Source: Wenxinia saemankumensis
GTDB taxonomy: Bacteria; Pseudomonadota; Alphaproteobacteria; Rhodobacterales; Rhodobacteraceae
Direction: 5' to 3'
NCBI RefSeq assembly: GCF_900141735.1
Contig: NZ_FQYO01000003.1
Location: 62,001-126,000, forward strand
Length of the DNA: 64,000 nt
This document shows positions 55,509 to 63,145 of this stretch, in pieces. The notes beneath the pieces are model-generated. The model was not told where the DNA came from, ran no database searches, and saw only the letters and a program-made list of their open reading frames with translations. The position numbers and the translations under genes are program-made. The number at the start of each line of letters is the position of its first letter. Position 1 is the first letter of the stretch.

Positions 55509-55579
55509 GTCAATCATTTTCTGTCAAAGCCGATCATGCTGCAGGTGCGAGATGACGTCTTTGATCGTTTGTGATTGAC
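55509..55579. promoter_or_regulatory. wide inverted repeat in the rhaR-rhaD promoter region
   Basis: Two 20-bp elements in opposite orientation: GTCAATCA-N7-TCAAA at 55509-55528 and TTTGA-N7-TGATTGAC at 55560-55579. They are perfect mirror copies in their outer 8 and inner 5 bases. Their centres are 51 bp apart. They sit between the divergent rhaR and rhaD starts and overlap TTGAC sequences that could be -35 boxes. Candidate RhaR operators. Confidence 0.6.
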
Positions 55580-55656
55580 TTTGCGCGCGGCGCTGGCCCA
55601 CTCTGCGGCCGGGCGGCGCAGGCCGCGCCGCTGCCCCCGAGGGAGGAGATCGCCAG

Positions 55657-57753
55657 ATGCTGACGCGCGCCAAGAGCCGCCTGGAAAACCTGTGGGACGA
55701 CGGCAAGGCCGCCGGCATGAGCGAGCCCGAGAAGCTGCTCTACCGCTCGAACCTGCTCGGCTCGGACAAGCGGATCACCAATTACGGCGGCGGCAACACC
55801 TCCGCCAAGGTGATGGAGGTCGACCCCCTCACCGGCGAGCGGGCCGAGGTGCTCTGGGTCAAGGGATCGGGCGGCGATGTCGGCTCGATCACGATGGACG
55901 GCTTCGCCACGCTCTACATGGACAAGCTGCGGGCGCTGAAGGGCAAGTATCGCGGGCCGGACCACGAGGACGAGATGGTCGGCTACCTGCCGCACGCCAC
56001 CTTCAACCTCAATCCGCGCGCCGCCTCGATCGACACGCCGCTGCACGCCTACGTGCCCAAGGCCCATGTCGATCACATGCATCCCGACGCGATCATCGCC
56101 ATCGCGGCGTCGAAGGACAGCCGGAAGCTGACGCAGGAGATCTACGGGGACCGCATCGGCTGGCTGCCGTGGAAGCGCCCGGGCTACGAGCTGGGCCTCT
56201 GGCTCGAGAAGTTCTGCCTCGAGAACCCCGATGCGGACGGCGTCGTGCTGGAAAGCCACGGCCTCTTCACCTGGGCCGACGATGCCAGGGAGTGCTACGA
56301 GCTGACGCTCGAGATCATCAACGAAGGCATCGCCTATTTCGAGAAGAACGAGGCAAAAAAGCCCTTCGGCGGCGCGGTCCACAAATCGCTGAAGGCCGAG
56401 GAGCGGCGCGCCGTCGCGGCGAAGCTGATGCCCGCGATCCGCGGCTACGTCTCGGGCAACCAGCACATGGTCGGCCATTTCGACGACCAGGACGCGGTGC
56501 TCGACTTCGTGAATGCCGCCGACATGCCCGCGCTCGCCGCGCTGGGCACGTCCTGCCCGGACCACTTCCTGCGCACGAAGATCCGGCCGCTCGTCGTCGA
56601 TTTCGACCCGGCGAATCCCGACACGGATGCGGTGATCGCCGGCCTCGGGGCCCAGATCGCCGCCTACCGCGACGACTACGCGGCCTATTACGCGCGCTGC
56701 AAGCGCCCCGACTCACCGGCCATGCGCGACCCCAACGCGGTGGTCTACCTCGTCCCCGGCGTTGGGATGATCACCTTCGCCAAGGACAAGGCGACGGCCC
56801 GGATCAGCGGCGAGTTCTACGTCAACGCGATCAACGTGATGCGCGGCGCCTCCTCGGTGTCCGAATATGTCGGCCTGCCGGAGCAGGAGGCCTTCGACAT
56901 CGAGTACTGGCTGCTGGAGGAGGCGAAGCTCCAGCGGATGCCGAAGCCCAAATCGCTGGCCGGGCGCGTGGCGCTGGTCACCGGCGGCGCGGGCGGCATC
57001 GGGTCGGCCACGGCCGCGCGCTACCTCAAGGAAGGTGCCTGCGTGGTGCTGGCCGACATCGCCGAGGACGCGCTCACCGCGACGAAGGACCGGCTGGCGC
57101 AGGACTTCGGCAAGGACGTGGTGCGCACCGTGGTGATGAACGTGACGGACGAGGGCGCGGTGGCGCGGTCGTTCGCCGAGGCCTGCGTGGAATTCGGCGG
57201 GATGGACATCCTCGTCAGCAATGCCGGCATCGCCTCGTCCGCCCCGGTCGAGGAGACGACGCTGGCGCTGTGGAACCGGAACATGGAGATCCTCTCCACC
57301 GGCTACTTCCTCGTCAGCCGCGAGGCGTTCCGCCTGATGCGCGGGCAGGGGATCGGCGGGGCGATCGTCTTCGTCGCGTCCAAGAACGGCCTCGCTGCCT
57401 CGCCCAATGCCAGCGCCTATTGCACGGCCAAGGCGAGCGAGATCCATCTGGCCCGCTGCCTTGCGCTCGAAGGGGCCGAGGCGGGGATCCGGGTGAACGT
57501 GGTGAACCCCGACGCGGTGCTGAAGGGCAGCAAGATCTGGGAGGGCGAGTGGCTGGACCAGCGCGCCTCGACCTACGGCACCGACAAGGAGGGGCTGGAG
57601 GAGATGTACCGCAACCGTTCGATGCTCAAGCGGTCGGTGCTGCCCGAGGACATCGCGGAGGCGGCGTATTTCCTCGCCTCCGATGCCAGCGCGAAATCGA
57701 CCGGCAACATCATCAACGTGGATGCCGGCAACAAGGAAGCGTTCCCGCGCTGA
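55657..57753 (+). CDS. rhaD: bifunctional rhamnulose-1-phosphate aldolase/short-chain dehydrogenase
   Basis: A 698-residue fusion. The N-terminal class II aldolase domain (about 1-400: TNYGGGNTSAK, HVDHMHPDA, VLESHGLFTW) splits rhamnulose-1-phosphate into dihydroxyacetone phosphate and L-lactaldehyde. The C-terminal SDR domain (about 430-698: VTGGAGGIGSAT, NAGI, YCTAK with an intact catalytic Lys, NIINVDAGN) probably oxidises lactaldehyde. Start ATG 55657 after GGGAGGAG. First gene of the divergent rhaDI operon. Confidence 0.95.
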   Translation: MLTRAKSRLENLWDDGKAAGMSEPEKLLYRSNLLGSDKRITNYGGGNTSAKVMEVDPLTGERAEVLWVKGSGGDVGSITMDGFATLYMDKLRALKGKYRGPDHEDEMVGYLPHATFNLNPRAASIDTPLHAYVPKAHVDHMHPDAIIAIAASKDSRKLTQEIYGDRIGWLPWKRPGYELGLWLEKFCLENPDADGVVLESHGLFTWADDARECYELTLEIINEGIAYFEKNEAKKPFGGAVHKSLKAEERRAVAAKLMPAIRGYVSGNQHMVGHFDDQDAVLDFVNAADMPALAALGTSCPDHFLRTKIRPLVVDFDPANPDTDAVIAGLGAQIAAYRDDYAAYYARCKRPDSPAMRDPNAVVYLVPGVGMITFAKDKATARISGEFYVNAINVMRGASSVSEYVGLPEQEAFDIEYWLLEEAKLQRMPKPKSLAGRVALVTGGAGGIGSATAARYLKEGACVVLADIAEDALTATKDRLAQDFGKDVVRTVVMNVTDEGAVARSFAEACVEFGGMDILVSNAGIASSAPVEETTLALWNRNMEILSTGYFLVSREAFRLMRGQGIGGAIVFVASKNGLAASPNASAYCTAKASEIHLARCLALEGAEAGIRVNVVNPDAVLKGSKIWEGEWLDQRASTYGTDKEGLEEMYRNRSMLKRSVLPEDIAEAAYFLASDASAKSTGNIINVDAGNKEAFPR

Positions 57754-57766
57754 AGGGGCAGACCGC

Positions 57767-57786
57767 GGGGCGGTGATTGCCGCCCC
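57767..57786 (+). promoter_or_regulatory. hairpin between rhaD and rhaI
   Basis: GGGGCGG and CCGCCCC form a perfect 7-bp stem with loop TGATTG, 13 bp after the rhaD stop and 78 bp before rhaI. No T-tract. Possible mRNA stability element. Confidence 0.4.
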
Positions 57787-57864
57787 ACGGGGCCCGAGCG
57801 GGACCGCGCATCGGAACAGACAGGGGCAGCGGCGATCGGCCCTCCCCGGACGGGAGGACGACAG

Positions 57865-59139
57865 ATGATCGAAGACACCCTGATCGCGCAGCAGAACGAG
57901 GCGCGGGAGGCCGACCTGCGCAGCGATTACGACGCGCTCGGCGCGCAGCTGGACCGGCGCGGCATCTCAATCGACGCCATCCGCGACAAGGTCGCCGCCT
58001 ACGGCGTCGCCGTCCCGTCCTGGGGCGTCGGGACCGGCGGCACCCGCTTCGCCCGGTTCCCCGGCGCGGGCGAGCCGCGCGGCGTGTTCGACAAGCTCGA
58101 CGATTGCGGAGTGATCCAGCAGCTCGGCCGGGCGACGCCGACCGTGTCGCTGCACATCCCCTGGGACAAGGCGCCCGCCGCCGACCTCAAGGCCAAGGCC
58201 GAGGAGGTGGGGCTGGCCTTCGACGCGATGAACTCGAACACGTTCCAGGACAGCGAGGGGCAGGCGCACAGCTACAAGTTCGGCTCGCTGTCGCATACCG
58301 ACGCCGCCACGCGCGCCCAGGCGGTCGAGCACAATCTCGAATGCATCGAGATCGGGCAGGCCATCGGGTCGAAGGCGCTGACGATCTGGGTGGGCGACGG
58401 GTCCAACTTTCCCGGCCAGACGGATATGGGCCGGCAGTTCGACCGCTATCTCGACGCGGTGAAGCAGGTCTATGCCGGCCTGCCCGGGGACTGGCGGCTC
58501 TTCACCGAGCACAAGATGTTCGAGCCGGCCTTCTATTCGACCGTCGTGCAGGACTGGGGGACCAACTACCTCATCGCGCAGGAGCTGGGCGAGCAGGCCT
58601 TCTGCCTCGTCGATCTGGGGCATCACGCGCCGAACGTGAACATCGAGATGATCGTCAGCCGCCTCATCCGCTTCGGCAAGCTGGGCGGCTTCCACTTCAA
58701 CGACAGCAAGTACGGCGACGACGACCTCGACACCGGGGCGATCGACCCGTTCCGGCTGTTCCTCGTCTTCAACGAGCTCGTCGCGGCGGAAGGGGCCCCG
58801 GGCTTCGACCCCGCCCACATGCTCGACCAGAGCCACAACGTGACCGACCCGATCGAGAGCCTGCTGTCCTCGGCGATGGAGGTGCGGCGGGCCTATGCCC
58901 AGGCGCTGCTGGTCGACCGCGAGGCGCTGCACGGGTACCAGGAGGAGAACGATGCCCTGATGGCGGCGGGCGAGCTCAAGCGCGCCTTCCGCACCGATGT
59001 CGAGCCGATCCTCGCCATGGCTCGGATGCAGGCGGGCGGGGCGATCGACCCGATCGCGGCGTTCCGGGCCAGCGGCTACCGCGCGAAGGTCGCGCAGGAG
59101 CGCCCGGCCGTCAGCGGCGCGGGCGGCGGCATCGTCTGA
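57865..59139 (+). CDS. rhaI: L-rhamnose isomerase, rhizobial type
   Basis: Converts L-rhamnose to L-rhamnulose in a metal-dependent TIM barrel, 424 residues. Seen: VPSWGVGTGGTRFARFPG, EVGLAFDAMNSNTFQD, LFTEHKMFEPAFYSTVVQDWG (metal-ligand region), CLVDLGHHAPNVN and GGFHFNDSKYGDDDL. This form differs from enterobacterial RhaA. Start ATG 57865 after GGGAGGACG. Follows rhaD by 111 bp that contains a hairpin. Confidence 0.93.
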   Translation: MIEDTLIAQQNEAREADLRSDYDALGAQLDRRGISIDAIRDKVAAYGVAVPSWGVGTGGTRFARFPGAGEPRGVFDKLDDCGVIQQLGRATPTVSLHIPWDKAPAADLKAKAEEVGLAFDAMNSNTFQDSEGQAHSYKFGSLSHTDAATRAQAVEHNLECIEIGQAIGSKALTIWVGDGSNFPGQTDMGRQFDRYLDAVKQVYAGLPGDWRLFTEHKMFEPAFYSTVVQDWGTNYLIAQELGEQAFCLVDLGHHAPNVNIEMIVSRLIRFGKLGGFHFNDSKYGDDDLDTGAIDPFRLFLVFNELVAAEGAPGFDPAHMLDQSHNVTDPIESLLSSAMEVRRAYAQALLVDREALHGYQEENDALMAAGELKRAFRTDVEPILAMARMQAGGAIDPIAAFRASGYRAKVAQERPAVSGAGGGIV

Positions 59140-59176
59140 CCCCTTCCCCCGGCGTCGCGGTCCCGGGGGGGCGCCC

Positions 59177-59208
59177 GCCGAGGTATTTGGAACCCTGCGA
59201 AGACAGGG
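59177..59208 (+). repeat. dispersed intergenic motif, copy B
   Basis: Second copy of the GCCGAG-R-TAT-Y-TG / CCCTGCGAAGA motif seen at 15814-15846, again between convergent genes (rhaI and the GH3 gene) and in the same orientation. It is followed at once by an intrinsic terminator. Confidence 0.45.
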
Positions 59209-59211
59209 GAG

Positions 59212-59236
59212 GGGGCGCCCGGACCGGCGCCCCTTT
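59212..59236. terminator. Rho-independent terminator between rhaI and the GH3 gene
   Basis: A perfect 8-bp stem (GGGGCGCC, 59212-59219; GGCGCCCC, 59226-59233) with a 6-base loop is followed by TTT on the plus strand. It ends rhaDI and may also serve the convergent GH3 gene. Confidence 0.65.
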
Positions 59237-59242
59237 CGCGTC

Positions 59243-60886
59243 CTAGAGCCGGGTATCCTCGCGGCCGCAGAACGGATCGACCGGCGAGGTGCCGGTGAAG
59301 GGGGTCACCCCGGTGATCGCGTCCAAGACCGCCTGCTGCATCGCCTCGCTGGTGGCGTAGGCATTGACGTAGGCGGGCATCCGGGCGGCGTCGTAGAGGT
59401 AGTAGGGGTGCCCGAAGGAGATCATCGCCGTCGGCACGTCGTGCCAGGGCCGGACCATCGCCGCGCCGAAATCGCCCAGCATCCGCCACCAGTCGACATG
59501 GATATGCCCGCGGGTGAGCAGCGATTCCTCGCCCATCAGGTAGAGGACGAGGTCGTGATCGGCCGGGCGGAAAGGCGTTCCCTTCTCGTGCAGTGTCACC
59601 TCGAAGCCGCGGGCGCGCATCATCTCGGGCAGGGCGAAGGGGATCGGGTCCTGCACGAAGGGAAAGACGATGCCGCCGGTGACGATCAGCACCCGGCGAT
59701 GGGAGGCGGGAGAGACCGGGAAGAGCCCGTCCCGGTCCTTCACGAGGGTCGGCACGCGGGCATGCAGCTCCCGCGCGGTGGCGGCATCGGCCTCGCTGTC
59801 GCGGGGCAGGGGGGGCAGGGGGCCGCGATGGAGGCCGAGCCGCGCTTTCAGGGCCAGCTGCCGCGAGACCGCGTCCTCGACCCTGTCCATGCCGAGCCGG
59901 CCGTCCTCCACCGCCTCTTCCAGCCAGGCGATGTCCTGCGCCGGGTCCGGCGAGAACAGGATGACGTCGTTCCCGGCCGTCAGCAGGCGGTGCAGGAAGT
60001 CCCGGCGGGGCATGACCTGGCCGAGGCCGCCCATGCTGGTCGCATCGGACACGATCAGCCCCTCGAATCCCAGCCGCTCGCGCAGGAGCGTCTGGATCAG
60101 GTGGCGACTGATCGTCGCGGGCAGGAAGGCCCCGGCCTCGTCGCCCTCGGCGCGGACGAAGGCGGGGAAGGCGATGTGGCCGACCATCACGCCGAGCACG
60201 CCCGCCGCGATCGCGTCGCGGTAGAGCCGCCCGAACGTCGCCTCCCACGCCTCGACCGAGAGCGGGTTCACCGTGGTGACGAGGTGCTGGTCGCGGTCGT
60301 CGTAGCCCTCGCTCGGCCAGTGCTTCGCCGTGGCCGCGACGCCGTTCGACTGGAAGGTCGCGATCTGCTGCAGCGCGTGGCGGCGCACCCGGTCCGGATC
60401 GGACCCGAAGGAGCGGGTGCCGACGATCGCGCTGCGGAAGGCGGCGTTGACGTCGAGCAGCGGCGTGAAGGACCAGTTCACCCCGTTCGCGCGCCCGTCC
60501 CGGGCGAGGATCGCGGTCGCCGCCTCGGTCGCGGCGAGGTCGTCGATGGCGGCGAGGCCGAGAGGGTTCGGCAGCGTCGTGCCGCCCGGCTGGGTCATCC
60601 GGCTGCCCTCGAGATCGGCGCTGACGAGCAGGGGGGCGGGCGCGGCGGCGTCGAACGCGGCGCGGATCTCCGCCTCTCCCTCGGGGTCCCGGGTCGGGTT
60701 GCGGGTGATCGAGCCCAGTCCGAGTTCCTGCAGCCGGGCCAGCTCGGCGTCGTCGTCGGTCCGGACCAGCACGTTCAGCAGCTGCGCCAGCTTCTGCCGG
60801 CGGTTCATGCCGGCCAGGGTGGCGCGGACCCAGTCCGCCGCCTCGGGATCGAGGTGGAACGGCGCGCGCGCCGGATCGAAGGTCAT
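59243..60886 (-). CDS. glycoside hydrolase family 3 protein (NagZ-like)
   Basis: A 547-residue GH3 beta-glycosidase-type enzyme. Seen: an (alpha/beta)8 domain with the nucleophile Asp in GLIVSDATSMGGL, and KHWPSEGYDDRDQH. The latter sits where NagZ proteins have KHFPGHG...DSH with the acid/base His. A second Rossmann-like domain (about 360-547) follows, longer than in E. coli NagZ. No signal peptide. Could be a beta-N-acetylhexosaminidase or another beta-glycosidase; the rhamnose neighbourhood favours a role in sugar release. Start ATG 60886. Confidence 0.78.
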   Translation of the reverse strand: MTFDPARAPFHLDPEAADWVRATLAGMNRRQKLAQLLNVLVRTDDDAELARLQELGLGSITRNPTRDPEGEAEIRAAFDAAAPAPLLVSADLEGSRMTQPGGTTLPNPLGLAAIDDLAATEAATAILARDGRANGVNWSFTPLLDVNAAFRSAIVGTRSFGSDPDRVRRHALQQIATFQSNGVAATAKHWPSEGYDDRDQHLVTTVNPLSVEAWEATFGRLYRDAIAAGVLGVMVGHIAFPAFVRAEGDEAGAFLPATISRHLIQTLLRERLGFEGLIVSDATSMGGLGQVMPRRDFLHRLLTAGNDVILFSPDPAQDIAWLEEAVEDGRLGMDRVEDAVSRQLALKARLGLHRGPLPPLPRDSEADAATARELHARVPTLVKDRDGLFPVSPASHRRVLIVTGGIVFPFVQDPIPFALPEMMRARGFEVTLHEKGTPFRPADHDLVLYLMGEESLLTRGHIHVDWWRMLGDFGAAMVRPWHDVPTAMISFGHPYYLYDAARMPAYVNAYATSEAMQQAVLDAITGVTPFTGTSPVDPFCGREDTRL

Positions 60887-61015
60887 GGCCGGGTCCTCTC
60901 CTGCTGGCCCGCGCAGAGTGCGTCGACCGTTCTACGACGTCCAGCGGAGGTTTGACCCGCCGGCCCGATCTGCCATGTCTTCGGGGGCGTGACGGCAGGC
61001 GGCGGGAGCATCGAC

Positions 61016-62557
61016 GTGGATCGGACCTACGACATCTTCGTGATCGGGGGCGGCATCAACGGCTGCGGTATCGCGCGCGACGCGGCCGGGCGGGGGCTGA
61101 GCGTCGCGCTGGCCGAGAAGGGGGACCTCGCCTCCGCGACCTCCTCGGCCTCGACCAAGCTGTTCCACGGCGGCCTGCGCTACCTCGAATATTTCGAGGT
61201 GCGGCTGGTGCGCGAGGCGCTGCAGGAGCGCGAGGTGCTGCTGCGCGCGATGCCCCACATCTCCTGGCCCATGCGATTCGTCCTGCCCTATCACCCGGAC
61301 ATGCGCTTCGAGGGGGAGACGCCGGTCTCGCGGCTGCTGGGGACGGTGATGCCTTGGCTCAGGGGGCGGCGGCCGGCCTGGCTGATCCGGGCGGGCCTCG
61401 CGCTCTACGACGGGCTCGGCGGGCGGCAGGTGCTGCCGGGCACGACGAAGCTCGACCTGCGCACCGCCCCCGAAGGCGCCCCGCTGCAGGACAGGTTCGA
61501 GACGGCCTACGAGTATTCCGATTGCTGGATCGAGGATTCGCGCCTCGTCGCGCTCAATGCCCGCGACGCGGCGGAGCGGGGTGCCCGGATCATGACGCGG
61601 TGCGCGGTGACCGCGGCCCGGCGCGAGGACGGGCACTGGCGCGTCGAGACGGAGAACGGCGCCTTTCGCGCCCGCATGCTGGTGAACGCCGCCGGACCCT
61701 GGGTCGGCGACGTGATCGCGCACAAGGTGCGGTCGAACTCCACCGACCGGGTGCGGCTCGTCCGGGGCAGCCATATCGTGACGCCGCGCCTCTACGCGCA
61801 CGACAAGTGCTACTTCTTCCAGGGAGAGGACGGGCGGATCATCTTCGCGATCCCCTACGAGACCGACTTCACCCTGATCGGCACAACCGATGCCGACCAC
61901 CCGGACCCGTCCGTCCCGCCGGTCTGCACGCCGGAGGAGCGGGACTACCTGATCGCCTTCGCCAACCGGTATTTCGCGCGGCAGCTCGGCCCCGAGGACG
62001 TGGTCTGGACCTATTCGGGGGTGCGCCCGCTCCACGACGACGGGTCGCGCTCGGCGACGGCGGCGACCCGCGACTACACGCTGAAGGTCGAGACGGCCGG
62101 CGGCGCGCCGCTGCTCAACGTCTTCGGCGGCAAGATCACGACCTATCGCCGGCTGGCCGAGAGCGCGCTGGAGCGGATCGGGGCGCATCTGCAGGTGGAC
62201 GAGGGCCCCTGGACGGCGGGCGCCCCGCTTCCCGGCGGGGATTTCCCGGTGGACGGCGTGCCGCGCCTGATCGCGGGGCTGCGCGCCGATCACCCCTGGC
62301 TGGAGGAGAGGCAGGCCCGCCGCCTCGTCCGGGCCTACGGGACCGAAGCGGCCGAGATCCTGCGCGGCGCCTCCGGCCCCGGCGATCTCGGCCGCGATTT
62401 CGGCGGCGACCTGACCGAGGCCGAGCTGCGCTGGCTGATCGAGAAGGAATTCGCCCGAACGGCCGAGGACGTGCTCTGGCGCCGCAGCAAGCTGGGCCTT
62501 CGACTGAGTGCCGAGGAAGCCGCGGCGCTGGACGAGTGGATGGCGGGGCGGGGCTAG
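61016..62557 (+). CDS. glpD: glycerol-3-phosphate dehydrogenase (FAD, respiratory)
   Basis: Membrane-associated flavoprotein oxidising glycerol-3-phosphate to dihydroxyacetone phosphate with electrons to ubiquinone, 513 residues. Seen: YDIFVIGGGINGCGIARDAAGRG (FAD-binding Rossmann fold), SSASTKLFHGGLRYLE, VNAAGPWVGDV, TYSGVRPL and VFGGKITTYRRLAE, plus a C-terminal cap domain. GTG 61016 is chosen because GGGAG lies seven bases upstream; GTG 60989 is the alternative and adds nine residues. Divergent from the GH3 gene. Confidence 0.93.
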   Translation: MDRTYDIFVIGGGINGCGIARDAAGRGLSVALAEKGDLASATSSASTKLFHGGLRYLEYFEVRLVREALQEREVLLRAMPHISWPMRFVLPYHPDMRFEGETPVSRLLGTVMPWLRGRRPAWLIRAGLALYDGLGGRQVLPGTTKLDLRTAPEGAPLQDRFETAYEYSDCWIEDSRLVALNARDAAERGARIMTRCAVTAARREDGHWRVETENGAFRARMLVNAAGPWVGDVIAHKVRSNSTDRVRLVRGSHIVTPRLYAHDKCYFFQGEDGRIIFAIPYETDFTLIGTTDADHPDPSVPPVCTPEERDYLIAFANRYFARQLGPEDVVWTYSGVRPLHDDGSRSATAATRDYTLKVETAGGAPLLNVFGGKITTYRRLAESALERIGAHLQVDEGPWTAGAPLPGGDFPVDGVPRLIAGLRADHPWLEERQARRLVRAYGTEAAEILRGASGPGDLGRDFGGDLTEAELRWLIEKEFARTAEDVLWRRSKLGLRLSAEEAAALDEWMAGRG

Positions 62558-62670
62558 TCCCCGCCGGGGGCGGGGCCCGCGTTCCCGGGCTGTCGCCGCG
62601 CGCCCGTTCCGGTCATACCGGGGGCGCGCGCCCCGCACGCCACGATCCCGATGGACGGACCGGACACATC

Positions 62671-62892
62671 ATGAAGATCCTCGACCCCGAACACCCGTTC
62701 TACGCGCCCGTCTGGCGCCGCGTCGCGGTCGTCGCGCTGTGCCTCGGCTGGTCCCTCGTGGAGATCCTGGCGGGCTCGACCGGCTGGGCGATCCTGACGG
62801 GGGCGCTCGGCCTCTGGTGCCTCTACGAGTTCTTCCTCTCCCCCGCGGCGCGTCGCCGCGCCCGCGGGGAATCGCCGGATCGCGACGGCTGA
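62671..62892 (+). CDS. small inner-membrane protein (DUF3329-like)
   Basis: A 73-residue protein that begins MKILDPEHPFYAPVWRRVAVV. Seen: two predicted membrane helices (VAVVALCLGWSLVEILAG and AILTGALGLWCLYEFFL) and a basic C-terminal tail. Similar small proteins of unknown function are common in Rhodobacteraceae. Start ATG 62671, 113 bp after glpD on the same strand. No catalytic residues. Confidence 0.75.
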   Translation: MKILDPEHPFYAPVWRRVAVVALCLGWSLVEILAGSTGWAILTGALGLWCLYEFFLSPAARRRARGESPDRDG

Positions 62893-63010
62893 CCCTGCCG
62901 CGGGCGGGCGCCGGCGGCACGATCACCGAGCCGCGCGCCCAGGAGGCCGGGGCCCGGGGCCCAGCCTCGCCTCGGGGATGGGCCACACGTCCTGATGATC
63001 GGATTGCTGC

Positions 63011-63085
63011 TGGCTGGGGTGGTAGGATTCGAACCTACGGTACACGGTACCAAAAACCGCTGCCTTACCGCTTGGCTACACCCCA
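63011..63085 (-). tRNA. tRNA-Gln (TTG anticodon)
   Basis: A 75-nt cloverleaf on the minus strand. The acceptor TGGGGTG pairs with CACCCCA, the D arm is GCCAAGCGGTAAGGC, the anticodon loop is TTTTGGT with anticodon TTG in GCGGT/ACCGT, and the T arm has GGTTCGAATCC. CCA is encoded. Matches bacterial tRNA-Gln closely. Confidence 0.95.
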
Positions 63086-63145
63086 GCAGCGGGGCGCCTT
63101 CTACGCCGGGGCCGCGGGCGGGGCAAGAGGCGGCGGGCCAGAAAA

